Source: Acidobacteriota bacterium (GTDB lineage: Bacteria > Acidobacteriota > UBA4820 > DSQY01). Taken from it: a stretch of DNA of 8,698 nucleotides. The position numbers and the translations under genes were made by a program. Every line of letters begins with the position of its first letter. Positions within the stretch are counted from its first letter, which is position 1. Location: assembly GCA_021814085.1 (NCBI GenBank), contig JAKAJA010000060.1, positions 1-8,698 on the forward strand, given 5' to 3'. Positions 1-7,657 of the stretch are shown here, one piece after another. Under the pieces are notes generated by a model. The model made no database searches. It saw only the letters and a program-made list of their open reading frames with translations, and was not told where the DNA came from.

Positions 1-655
1 CGATCGGTAAGGGAGAGAGTTCTTCCAGGACGTGCTTGAGCTCTTCCACGTCCACGGGTTTCTTAAGGAAGGCGTCCGCCTTGAAATCGTTCAGGGTCTC
101 GGTCTTGCTCTGGATTTTCGTAAAGAGCCCCGTCATGACGACCACTTTGGTGGCGGCGGTGTCAGGCATCTCCTTCAGGTGGAGACAAAGTTCCCGTCCG
201 TCGAGCTTGGGCATGAGGGCATCCGTAAGGACCACGTCCGGACGGTGGAGGAGCGCGAGCGCGAGCGCTTCTTCGCCGTTGATGGCCACCAGCACGCCGT
301 AACCCATCCTTTCGAGCACGCGCTGGGCGACGCGCCTTGTTACGGGATCGTCCTCTGCCACGAGAACCAGGGGCCGGGAGAGGGCTCCGAGGTTTTGGGC
401 GCCCGCGGGTTCGTCATGTGACCGCTTTTCATCCATGCGGCGGCGGAAGATGATGGCCGGAGCCGACTTCCAGAAGGCCTGTTGGTCTGCCTTCGGAAGC
501 TTGCATACGCACTTGCCGCAGGAGGGGCATACGGGGCTGTGCGTGGAGTCGAGGCAGTCGCAGAAGGCGACGGTGACGCCATCGTAAGGCGAACCGCAAC
601 CTGGACAGACGACCTCTTGGCCGGCACCAGGCACTAGGGCGAAGTCTTCCACCAT
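1..655 (-). CDS. Cysteine-rich (zinc-ribbon-like) N-terminal module fused to a CheY-like receiver domain; partial, runs off the left edge
   Basis: Reading the minus strand from ATG at 655 gives 218 open codons to the window edge, with no stop. Residues 17-51 hold eight cysteines (C17, C20, C32, C34, C43, C46, C49, C51) in CxxC, CxC and CxxCxxCxC clusters. This resembles one or two zinc ribbons; an Fe-S site cannot be excluded. Residues about 96-215 form a complete receiver: acidic pocket E101/D102/D103, phosphoacceptor D145 in a TDALMPKLDG motif, T175 and K199 before P200. No DNA-binding or enzymatic output domain appears in the visible part. The receiver is nearly complete at the edge, so the gene may end soon after. 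The start is supported by GGGAG at 661-665, 5 nt before ATG. It is divergent from the hybrid kinase gene and so may be a second phosphotransfer target of it. Receiver assignment is firm; metal binding and function are inferred. Confidence 0.88.
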   Translation of the reverse strand, partial: MVEDFALVPGAGQEVVCPGCGSPYDGVTVAFCDCLDSTHSPVCPSCGKCVCKLPKADQQAFWKSAPAIIFRRRMDEKRSHDEPAGAQNLGALSRPLVLVAEDDPVTRRVAQRVLERMGYGVLVAINGEEALALALLHRPDVVLTDALMPKLDGRELCLHLKEMPDTAATKVVVMTGLFTKIQSKTETLNDFKADAFLKKPVDVEELKHVLEELSPLPI

Positions 656-712
656 GAGATCTCCCGATCGACCCGCGGCTCCTCGGCGCCCACTTGCCAG
701 CCGAACCTCAAA

Positions 713-742
713 TTGCCGCTCATACATAGAACATAATATACT
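713..742 (+). promoter_or_regulatory. Putative sigma-70-type promoter for the hybrid kinase operon
   Basis: TTGCCG at 713-718, an 18-nt spacer and TATACT at 737-742 form a fair promoter, with a predicted start near 749. The same TATACTTA string occurs in the much clearer tRNA promoter at 7741-7748, which supports this -10. It interleaves with the opposing promoter candidate, so the two genes could compete for polymerase or share a regulator. Confidence 0.42.
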
Positions 743-758
743 TATTTGGTGAGAGCAA
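730..758 (-). promoter_or_regulatory. Putative sigma-70-type promoter for the minus-strand receiver gene
   Basis: On the minus strand, TTGCTC (complement of 753-758) is followed after 17 nt by TATGTT (complement of 730-735). This lies in the only AT-rich stretch of the intergenic region and would give a leader of about 70 nt before the ATG at 655. The -10 matches consensus only moderately. Assigned by eye. Confidence 0.35.
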
Positions 759-807
759 GATTACTGAGGAAGATCTGGAGCGGCGGCAGGTCCGGCTCCA
801 GGGATGC

Positions 808-812
808 GGAGG
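808..812 (+). promoter_or_regulatory. Ribosome binding site GGAGG that favours a GTG start at 819
   Basis: GGAGG lies 6 nt before an in-frame GTG at 819. The in-frame ATG at 804 lies upstream of this motif and has no well-spaced Shine-Dalgarno sequence; CAGGG abuts it with no spacer. I therefore prefer GTG 819, which moves the protein start by only five residues. Confidence 0.55.
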
Positions 813-818
813 CATACC

Positions 819-3800
819 GTGCCGGACGAGTCGGAGGGCAGAAAATCCCGGCGCATGGAGTTCCCGAGCAGGACCGAGATTCTAGACGCGCCGCCAGAGC
901 GCGCCTTCAATGACCTCGTCGAGCTGGCCGCCATGGTCTGTGAAACACCCATGGCATGCATCACTCTCGTTGATGAGACGGGGTTCTGGTTCAAGGGCAG
1001 CGAGGCACTCCCGGGGATACAAGTCCTGAAGGAGGGCGGTCTTCTCGGCGCCGCCTTGGGCGGAGGCTCGACACTCGTGATCACCGATCTGGAGGCTGAT
1101 GGCCGTTTCGGCGATGACGACCTGGTGAGAGGGACCGCCGGCCTCAAGTTTTTCATGGGACGCGCTCTGCTCTCCAGCGAAGGAGTACCGCTGGGGGTGC
1201 TGGCGGTCATGGACCGGGTGCCCAGGACCATGTCCGAACGGCAGGTGGGGGCCCTCAAGAGAATTGCCGGTCAGGTGGTGGCCCAGCTGGCGCTGGCGCA
1301 GAAATTCCAGGATCTGGAGCGGACTTCCGCCGTCGCGCAATCCGCCGACATGAACCGGATGCTGCTGGCGACAGCGGTGAAGCAGGCCCCCGTGACCATC
1401 GTTATCACGGACAGTGAGGGGGCCATCCAGTATGCCAACCCCGCTTTTACAACCATTACAGGCTATTCCCTGACCGAGGCCCTCGGTCAGAACCCGCGCA
1501 TTCTCAAGAGCGGCCTTCACCCGCCTGAGTTTTACACGGAGATGTGGTCGACCCTCTCCAGGGGAGAAACCTGGAAGGGGACCGTCATCAACAGGCGCAA
1601 GGATGGGACCCTCTTCTACGAAGAAGCGACCATCTCCCCTGTGAGAGACACGGCGGGGCGCACGACCAACTATGTGGCCGTGAAGACGGATGTGAGCGAG
1701 AAACGGCTCGCGGAAGAGAAGATACGCATCCAAAACGAGATCCTGCAAGACAGCGAGCGCCGTTACCGCACGCTCGTTCAGAACTCCGGCGAGGGCATCG
1801 CGGTCGTGGATCTGGACGAGGTATTCCGATTCGCGAATCCCGCGGCGGAAGCCATCTTCGGCTCGGAACCGGGCAAACTGGTGGGCCAGTCCCTCCGGCG
1901 ATTCCTAAGCGCGGAGGCGCTGTCAAAGGTGGTGAGGCAGTCGGAGCCGCGAGCAGGCGGCGCCGCGACCTCCTATGAACTTGAGATCACGAGGCCAAGC
2001 GGCGAGTCCCGCCGGATTCTCGTGACGGCCTCCCCTCAAACCGACGAGACGGGCCGGACCACGGGGACCTTCGGCGTCTTCCGAGACATGACCGAGAGCA
2101 GGCGGGCCGAAGAGTCGCTCCGCGAGAGCGAATCCCGCATGCGGTCCATCACCGATTCGGCTCAGGATGCCATCCTGATGATGGATCCGGAAGGCCGGGT
2201 GTCGTACTGGAACCCTGCCGCCGAGCGCATTCTCGGCTACCCGGCCGCCGAAGCCATAGGCAAGAACCTGCACGCCTTCATCGTGCCTCAGCGCTATCAC
2301 GAAGCCCATCTCGCCGCTTTCCCCGCGTTCGGGCGAACCGGCCAGGGCGCCGCCGTGGGCAAAACGCTCGAATTGGCGGCTCGTCGCAAGGACGGCGTGG
2401 AGATATCGATCGAACTGTCCCTGTCCGCCCTGGAGCTTTCCGGCGGATGGCATGCGGTAGGAATCCTGCGCGACGTCACGGATCGCAAACGTGCCGAGGA
2501 GGAGCGGCAGAAATTCGTCTCCCTCGTGGAATACAGCTCGGACTTTATCGGCATGGCCAGCATGGAAGGGAACATGCTCTACCTGAACCGGGCAGGGCAA
2601 GGGCTGATCGGCATCTCTTCCGCGGAGGAGGCCCTGAGCAAGACGGTCTGGGACTTCCTTCCCGAGGAGAATCGAAAGAGAGTAAAGAACTCCATCCTTC
2701 CAACGGTCATGTCAAAGGGCCAGTGGCAGGGCGAGGTGGAGCTGAAGAACTTCAAGACGGGAGTTCCCATCCCCGTCCATCTCAGCGGCTTCCTCATAAG
2801 GAATATGGCGAACGGCGAACCTCTGGCGCTCGCCTGCGTTGGCCGGGACATGAGCGCGCGAAAACAAGCGGATGAAGCCCTCGAGGAATCCGAGAAGCGC
2901 TTCCGAATGCTCTTCGAACGGAACCTGGCCGGCGTCTTTCGCAGCACCCTGGACGGGACCCTCCTCGAGTGCAACGAGGCCTTCGCGCGCATCCTCGGCT
3001 ACGCCTCCCCCGAGGAGATCCTGTCTCCGCAGCTGAAAGGCTTCTCGCGGAGGGACCGTGTCCGGGCCCAGCGTGTCATGGACTTCTTCCACGAATCGGT
3101 GGATCGGTACCTCTACGTCGCCAAGATCCGCCAGGAGAAGACGCTGACCAACCACGAGAACTGCCTCAAGCGGCGTGACGGATCCCCCGTTTGGGTCCTC
3201 GAGAACGTGAGCCTGATCGAGGGGGGCGAAGACGAACCGTCCATCCTGTACGGCACGGTCATCGATATCAGCAAGCGTAAGAAGACGGAGGAGGCCCTGC
3301 GGGCGAGTGAGGAGCGCTACCGCCTCCTCTTCGAGCGGAACCTTTCGGGTGTCTTCAGAACCAACCTGGAAGGCAGAATCCTGGACTGCAACGTGGCGTT
3401 CGCCAACATATACGGCTTTGACTCCCCGGATGCGATAAAGGGTTCGAACGTCAAGAGCTTCTACACGCACAACGAGGATCGTTCGGAGCTGCTAACCCTG
3501 TTGAAAGAATCGCGGGTGCTGAACAACATCGACCTCTACATGCGCCGGAGGGACGGCACCCCCATCTGGATCAGGGAAAACGTGACCATGATAGAGGGTG
3601 CAGGGGGCGAAGAGTTCTTGGAAGGGACCATCATCGACATCACGGATCGCAAGGTCGCGGAGGAGGATCTTCAGAAGGCCAAGGAGATCGCCGAACAGGC
3701 CAACCAGAGCAAGAGCGAGTTCCTGGCCAACATGAGCCACGAGATCCGGACCCCCATGAACGGGGTTCTGGGGATGACCGGGCTGGCCCTCGAGACGGAG

Positions 3801-5267
3801 CTGTCGCCCATACAGCGGGAGTACCTCGAGATGGTGCAGTCCTCCGCCGAGTCCCTCATGACGATCATCAACGACATCCTGGACTTCTCCAAGATAGAGG
3901 CGGGAAAGCTCGAGCTCGAATCCATCGAGATGGATCTGGAATCCATCCTCGGCAAACCCGTGGACCTCCTCGCGCCCAGGGCGAGAGAGAAGGGCCTCGC
4001 CCTGACCTATCGCCTGGCGCCCGATGTGCCCAGAAGGGTGGTGGGTGACCCGGTGCGCCTGACCCAGGTGCTCACGAACCTCGTGGGGAATTCCCTCAAG
4101 TTCACCGAGCAGGGCAGGATTGAGGTGTCTGTCGAGCTTTCGGCCCTTCATTCGGGGAAGGCCTTCCTTCGCTTCTCGGTTCACGATACCGGTATCGGGA
4201 TTCCGGAAGACAAGCTGGACAGGCTTTTCAAGAGCTTCAGCCAGGTCGATGGGTCCACCACCCGAAAGTTCGGCGGTACGGGGCTGGGATTGGCCATATG
4301 CAAGCAGCTGGTGGAAATGATGGGGGGAGAAATCTGGGTCGAAAGCAGGGAAGGGAAGGGGAGCACCTTCTTCTTCAGCGCGGTTCTGGGTGTTGCCGAA
4401 CCGTCCGCGCGCCGTGACCGTGCAGACGCCGGCATCGAGCCGCAAGCACAGGCGTCAGAATCCTCGACAGCGCCAGGCACTTCAGAATCCGCGCCCCTCA
4501 AGCTCCTATTGGCCGAGGATAATCTCGTCAACAAGAGGCTTGCCATAGCCCTCCTCCAGAAGAGGGGTTGGGATGTCCACGACGTGTCCAACGGCAAGGA
4601 GGCCATTCAGGCGTTGGAAAAGGGCCGATATGACGCCATCCTGATGGACGTGCAGATGCCCGAGATGGACGGATACACCGCGACCGCGCGCGTCCGCGAG
4701 AGGGAGGCGGCCGAGGGGGGACACATCCCAGTCATCGCCATGACCGCCCACGCCATGAAGGGGGACCGGGAGCGGTGCCTCGATGCGGGCATGGACGGCT
4801 ATGTGACCAAGCCCGTCAAGGCCCAGAATCTTTATGACGAGATTCTCAGGCTCGTGGGCTCCCCGGGGGCCAAAGGCGCACCGCGAACGGAAGAGAAGAA
4901 AGCAGAACCATCCGCGGGTGCCGCCCCGGCCGACATCTCCGTCCTCCTTGAAACGGTGGGCGGAGACCGAGATCTAGTAGGGGAGCTGGCTTCCATGTTC
5001 CTGGAGGACTATCCGGCCCAGATGGCGTCCATCCGCGACGCGGTCGAGCTCGGAGATGCAAAGTCCCTCCACGAGTCCGCTCACAAACTCAAAGGTTCCG
5101 TGGCGAATTTCGGCGCCTCGGCGGCTCGGGAACTCGCCGCCGCCCTGGAACTCATGGGGCGTGAAGGGCGAGCAGGTGATGCTCCGGAAGTGCTGAAGAG
5201 GCTTGAGATGGAGATGGAACTCCTCGATCGCTATCTCGGAAGCGCCCCATGGAAGGCCGCATCATGA
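819..5267 (+). CDS. Soluble hybrid sensor histidine kinase, GAF-(PAS)6-HisKA-HATPase-REC-HPt
   Basis: From GTG 819 the protein is 1482 aa; ATG 804 would add five residues. Domains in order: GAF (about 19-160); six PAS domains (about 183-293, 310-427, 437-557, 563-683, 690-823, 830-945) joined by charged helical linkers; HisKA with H974 in MSHEIRTP; HATPase_c with N-box N1091, DTGIGIP at 1123-1129 and GGTGLGLAI at 1152-1160; REC with E1233/D1234, phosphoacceptor D1277, T1309 and K1331; HPt with H1422 in HKLKG. All catalytic residues are present, so it should run H974 to D1277 to H1422 and then to an external receiver. No signal peptide or membrane segment is visible, so it probably senses cytoplasmic cues. 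The PAS domains show no residues I can tie to heme or flavin; the ligand is unknown. It overlaps the next gene by 4 nt, and that gene is its likely phosphotransfer partner. PAS5 and PAS6 look like a tandem duplication. Confidence 0.95.
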   Translation: MPDESEGRKSRRMEFPSRTEILDAPPERAFNDLVELAAMVCETPMACITLVDETGFWFKGSEALPGIQVLKEGGLLGAALGGGSTLVITDLEADGRFGDDDLVRGTAGLKFFMGRALLSSEGVPLGVLAVMDRVPRTMSERQVGALKRIAGQVVAQLALAQKFQDLERTSAVAQSADMNRMLLATAVKQAPVTIVITDSEGAIQYANPAFTTITGYSLTEALGQNPRILKSGLHPPEFYTEMWSTLSRGETWKGTVINRRKDGTLFYEEATISPVRDTAGRTTNYVAVKTDVSEKRLAEEKIRIQNEILQDSERRYRTLVQNSGEGIAVVDLDEVFRFANPAAEAIFGSEPGKLVGQSLRRFLSAEALSKVVRQSEPRAGGAATSYELEITRPSGESRRILVTASPQTDETGRTTGTFGVFRDMTESRRAEESLRESESRMRSITDSAQDAILMMDPEGRVSYWNPAAERILGYPAAEAIGKNLHAFIVPQRYHEAHLAAFPAFGRTGQGAAVGKTLELAARRKDGVEISIELSLSALELSGGWHAVGILRDVTDRKRAEEERQKFVSLVEYSSDFIGMASMEGNMLYLNRAGQGLIGISSAEEALSKTVWDFLPEENRKRVKNSILPTVMSKGQWQGEVELKNFKTGVPIPVHLSGFLIRNMANGEPLALACVGRDMSARKQADEALEESEKRFRMLFERNLAGVFRSTLDGTLLECNEAFARILGYASPEEILSPQLKGFSRRDRVRAQRVMDFFHESVDRYLYVAKIRQEKTLTNHENCLKRRDGSPVWVLENVSLIEGGEDEPSILYGTVIDISKRKKTEEALRASEERYRLLFERNLSGVFRTNLEGRILDCNVAFANIYGFDSPDAIKGSNVKSFYTHNEDRSELLTLLKESRVLNNIDLYMRRRDGTPIWIRENVTMIEGAGGEEFLEGTIIDITDRKVAEEDLQKAKEIAEQANQSKSEFLANMSHEIRTPMNGVLGMTGLALETELSPIQREYLEMVQSSAESLMTIINDILDFSKIEAGKLELESIEMDLESILGKPVDLLAPRAREKGLALTYRLAPDVPRRVVGDPVRLTQVLTNLVGNSLKFTEQGRIEVSVELSALHSGKAFLRFSVHDTGIGIPEDKLDRLFKSFSQVDGSTTRKFGGTGLGLAICKQLVEMMGGEIWVESREGKGSTFFFSAVLGVAEPSARRDRADAGIEPQAQASESSTAPGTSESAPLKLLLAEDNLVNKRLAIALLQKRGWDVHDVSNGKEAIQALEKGRYDAILMDVQMPEMDGYTATARVREREAAEGGHIPVIAMTAHAMKGDRERCLDAGMDGYVTKPVKAQNLYDEILRLVGSPGAKGAPRTEEKKAEPSAGAAPADISVLLETVGGDRDLVGELASMFLEDYPAQMASIRDAVELGDAKSLHESAHKLKGSVANFGASAARELAAALELMGREGRAGDAPEVLKRLEMEMELLDRYLGSAPWKAAS
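2886..3653 (+). repeat. Internal tandem duplication of PAS domains (PAS5 and PAS6 of the hybrid kinase)
   Basis: Two successive coding blocks, 2886-3287 and 3306-3653, encode PAS domains alike over most of their length. Both contain LLFERNL- or MLFERNL-type openings followed by GVFR, a DG/EG turn, CN-AFA, a GY/GF-SP segment and a late RRDG-P-W-EN strand. The nucleotide sequences are also visibly related but diverged, pointing to an old duplication inside the gene, not a recent one. Confidence 0.7.
5251..5256 (+). promoter_or_regulatory. Ribosome binding site GGAAGG that decides the start of the REC-GGDEF gene
   Basis: GGAAGG inside the last codons of the kinase gene lies 7 nt before ATG 5264. 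That ATG overlaps the kinase stop codon (ATGA) and begins with MKILLAEDD, the usual start of a receiver domain. The other in-frame ATG at 5249 lies before this site and would add five uninformative residues. Confidence 0.6.
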
Positions 5268-6184
5268 AGATCCTGCTTGCCGAGGATGACAGAGTCACGC
5301 GGCGGCTCCTGGAGAGCCAGCTGAAGAAGTGGGGCTATTCGGTCCTGCTCGCTGAGGACGGCGAGGAAGCGCTTGAGGTTCTCGGCCGACCGGACGGCCC
5401 CCGGCTGGCCCTCCTGGACTGGATGATGCCCAAGCTCGACGGCACGCAGGTCTGCGTTCATCTTCGAGAGTCGGGGCGGGAGGATTATGTCTATGTCGTG
5501 CTCCTGACATCCCGAAGCAAGAAGGAGGACGTGGCCGCCGGCCTGGAAGCAGGGGCGGACGATTACGTCGTGAAACCTTTCGATCCCACGGAACTGAAGG
5601 CCAGGCTTCACGTGGGCGAGAGGGTGATCGGGTTCTCGCAGGGGCTCCTGAGCGCCAACGCCATGCTCCGAACCCTGGCCATGACGGACGACCTGACGGG
5701 TCTCCTGACGCACGGCGCCATCCTGAGCCGCCTGCATGAGGAGCACGCCCGCCACTCCCGAACAGGCCTGCCTCTGGGGCTGATCATGGCCGACATCGAC
5801 CATTTCAAGGCGGTGAACGACACCTTCGGCCACGACGTAGGGGATGAGGTCCTCGCTTACGTGGCTGGCGCCATCCGCCGGTCTTGCAGGCCGTACGACG
5901 TGTTGGCGCGCTACGGCGGGGAGGAGTTCCTCATTATCCTGCCGGCCACGGACATGGCGCACGCCGCCTCAGCCGCCGAACGCATCAGAACCACGGTCAA
6001 GAAGGGTGCGCCGGGGCTTCGTGGGCCCGAGCACGGGGTCACCGTGAGCCTCGGGGTCGCGTGCCTCCGATTCAACCGGCCCATGAGCCCCGAAGAGCTG
6101 CTCCGATGCGCGGACCAAGCCATGTACAATGCCAAGAAGGAAGGCCGCGACCGCGTCTGCCAATGGGCGGGGCCGAAGCCTTGA
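5264..6184 (+). CDS. Response regulator diguanylate cyclase (REC-GGDEF)
   Basis: The 306-aa protein has an N-terminal receiver and a C-terminal GGDEF domain, the single-receiver layout of WspR (PleD has two). The receiver has E7/D8/D9, phosphoacceptor D52, T82 and K104. A short helical linker (about 120-140) leads to the cyclase, which starts at DDLTG. The active site reads GGEEF at 218-222, with metal-binding D177 and E220. An RPYD motif at 209-212 sits five residues before GGEEF and matches the RxxD inhibitory site, so c-di-GMP feedback inhibition is expected. The family reaction is 2 GTP to c-di-GMP plus 2 pyrophosphate, normally in a phosphorylation-promoted dimer in the cytoplasm. Translational coupling to the hybrid kinase (ATGA overlap) makes the kinase HPt its likely phosphodonor. 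The regulated process (motility, adhesion, matrix) cannot be read from this window. Confidence 0.95.
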   Translation: MKILLAEDDRVTRRLLESQLKKWGYSVLLAEDGEEALEVLGRPDGPRLALLDWMMPKLDGTQVCVHLRESGREDYVYVVLLTSRSKKEDVAAGLEAGADDYVVKPFDPTELKARLHVGERVIGFSQGLLSANAMLRTLAMTDDLTGLLTHGAILSRLHEEHARHSRTGLPLGLIMADIDHFKAVNDTFGHDVGDEVLAYVAGAIRRSCRPYDVLARYGGEEFLIILPATDMAHAASAAERIRTTVKKGAPGLRGPEHGVTVSLGVACLRFNRPMSPEELLRCADQAMYNAKKEGRDRVCQWAGPKP

Positions 6185-6213
6185 GCGATCCTTCAAGAGA
6201 AAGTCGCCAAGCC

Positions 6214-6219
6214 GGGAGG
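6214..6219 (+). promoter_or_regulatory. Ribosome binding site GGGAGG that decides the dGTPase start
   Basis: GGGAGG lies 8 nt before ATG 6228. The frame stays open upstream to an ATG at 6129, but that start would lie inside the cyclase gene and add 33 low-complexity basic residues. The strong site here fixes the start at 6228. Confidence 0.7.
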
Positions 6220-6227
6220 CGAGCCCC

Positions 6228-7523
6228 ATGAACCACACCACCGCCTGCACCACGAAGAGCCAGACCACCAAGCCCTGGGCTGTTCAATGCCAGGGACAGG
6301 TGGAGCACGAGCACCCGGCCCAGCACCCGGTGGAAAGGACCTTCTTCCAGCAGGACAGGGACCGGCTCCTCCATTCGGAGGCATTCCGCCGCCTCGGCTA
6401 CAAGACCCAGGTCTTCGTGGTCCATGAGGGAGATTTCTACCGCACCCGCCTGACCCACACCCTCGAAGTCTCCCAAGTAGCGAGGGGGCTGGCCTGGGCC
6501 CTCGGGGCCAATGAAGACCTCTGCGAGGCCATCTCCTACGCCCACGACCTAGGACATCCGCCCTTCGGGCACAGGGGGGAGCAAAGCCTCGACGAACTTT
6601 TCGGCGCTGCCCTCGAATCTCCGCCCATAGGCCTGAAGAGGCCCCCCGGCGGGAAGGCCTTTGAACAGAATTTTCAATCCTTCCGCATCGTCAACGAGCT
6701 GGAGAGGCGATATCCGGCATTTCCGGGGCTCAATTTGAGCTACCCCACCCTCCATGGCATCCTCAAACACCATACCGCCTTCGACAGCCCCGTCATTCCT
6801 TACCCGCTGGCCCATTCCAACCACGCCGAAGCGGAACGGCTTTCAGAGCGCTACCTGGACACTCCCGGCTGCAGCGCCGAAGCCCAAATCGTGAATTTGG
6901 CCGACCAGGTGGCCTGGGTGACCCACGACCTGGAAGATGCGCTGCGGGTGCGGTTCCTGACCGTGGAGGAGCTGGCGGTCCTGGACATCCCGCTCCTCAG
7001 GCAGGCCTGGGAGCGCGCTCAAGCGGCGGGGCCGGGCTGGGACAAGGAGCGGATTCTTTGGGCGAGGCTCCTCGTAAGGAACATGATCGACATCCTCATG
7101 ACGGACGTCATCCAGTTCGCCTCGGGACCCCTTGCCGCCTGCGGGAGCGCTGAAGAAATCATCCAGCGCAAAGACCCGGTGGTGAGCTTCTCGCCGGATA
7201 TGGCCAGGTCGGTGAACCTCCTGAGGGAATTCCTCTTCGAGCAGGTCTACACCCATCCCGTCGTGGAACGCATGTCGGCCAAAGCCTCGGGCATTCTTGA
7301 GCGGCTTTTCGGAAGTCTCACGAAGGATGTCCTGGAAGCCAAGTCCATGTCCGCCAGGCTCCTGCCGCGCATGACCCGCGAGAGGCTCGATGCGGCGCGT
7401 GACCCCGTCGCCCGATTGCAAGTCATCGTGGATTTTCTCGCGGGCATGACCGACCGCTTCGCGACGGAATTTTACAGAGTCCTCTTCGAGCCCGACGAGA
7501 AGGGGATCACGAGTTTGTATTGA
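6228..7523 (+). CDS. dgt: Deoxyguanosinetriphosphate triphosphohydrolase-like HD-domain protein (dGTPase)
   Basis: This 431-aa protein belongs to the Dgt/SAMHD1-like HD hydrolases, which cleave dNTPs, classically dGTP, to the deoxynucleoside and triphosphate. Metal-binding HD residues are visible: H77 in LTHTLEV, H106-D107 in the HDLGHPPFGHRGE block, and D226 in NLADQVAW. The family-typical RDRLLHSEAFRRL segment is at residues 44-56, and the FEQN-QSFR segment follows the HD block. Its length is normal for the family, with no signal peptide or membrane segment, so it is cytosolic. It follows the cyclase gene by 43 nt on the same strand with no terminator between, so co-transcription is likely. 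Whether dGTP is the preferred substrate cannot be told from sequence; many homologues act on several dNTPs and are allosterically activated. Whether it shares a function with the cyclase or only its transcript is unknown. Confidence 0.93.
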   Translation: MNHTTACTTKSQTTKPWAVQCQGQVEHEHPAQHPVERTFFQQDRDRLLHSEAFRRLGYKTQVFVVHEGDFYRTRLTHTLEVSQVARGLAWALGANEDLCEAISYAHDLGHPPFGHRGEQSLDELFGAALESPPIGLKRPPGGKAFEQNFQSFRIVNELERRYPAFPGLNLSYPTLHGILKHHTAFDSPVIPYPLAHSNHAEAERLSERYLDTPGCSAEAQIVNLADQVAWVTHDLEDALRVRFLTVEELAVLDIPLLRQAWERAQAAGPGWDKERILWARLLVRNMIDILMTDVIQFASGPLAACGSAEEIIQRKDPVVSFSPDMARSVNLLREFLFEQVYTHPVVERMSAKASGILERLFGSLTKDVLEAKSMSARLLPRMTRERLDAARDPVARLQVIVDFLAGMTDRFATEFYRVLFEPDEKGITSLY

Positions 7524-7528
7524 GAACC

Positions 7529-7556
7529 GGGAGCAGGGAGCGGGGAGCGGGGAGAA
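7529..7556 (+). repeat. Four tandem heptamers (GGGAGCR-type) forming a G-quadruplex-compatible tract
   Basis: Six nt after the dGTPase stop, GGGAGCA, GGGAGCG, GGGAGCG and GGGAGAA follow without gaps. They supply four G-runs of at least three with loops of 3-4 nt, which fits the canonical quadruplex pattern on the sense strand. The purine bias continues to about 7610 and includes a second heptamer pair, ACAGGAG twice, at 7582-7595. No reading frame explains it. Four units is short, so it may be a remnant of a longer array. Confidence 0.7.
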
Positions 7557-7621
7557 GAAAGCGGGAAAAGGGAACCAGAGAACAGGAGACAGGAGAAAAC
7601 TTAGGGACGAGCAGGTTGTCC

Positions 7622-7657
7622 GATGGGGTAGGCTTTGCCGTTTGAACTTCCCCCATC
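7622..7657. other. Small inverted repeat in the dgt to tRNA spacer
   Basis: GATGGGG (7622-7628) and CCCCATC (7651-7657) can form a perfect 7-bp stem, with a small GGC-TTT-GCC hairpin (7631-7639) inside the loop. No T-tract follows, so it is not a convincing intrinsic terminator. It might still protect or define the 3' end of the dgt transcript. Confidence 0.3.

Noticed and set aside
32..421. Plus-strand open frame of 129 codons over the cysteine-module receiver gene
   Set aside because: The opposite strand encodes a complete, well-conserved receiver with all key residues; the plus frame shows no domain and no suitable ribosome binding site.
3492..4445. Long antisense open frame (317 codons) opposite the kinase core
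   Set aside because: It lies exactly opposite conserved HisKA and HATPase codons, matches no protein type I recognise, and long antisense frames are expected in GC-rich coding DNA. The same holds for 882-1748, 1923-2600 and 2712-3470.
6129..6227. N-terminal extension of the dGTPase from an upstream ATG
   Set aside because: It overlaps the end of the cyclase gene, encodes basic low-complexity residues not typical of the family, and lacks the strong ribosome binding site found before ATG 6228.
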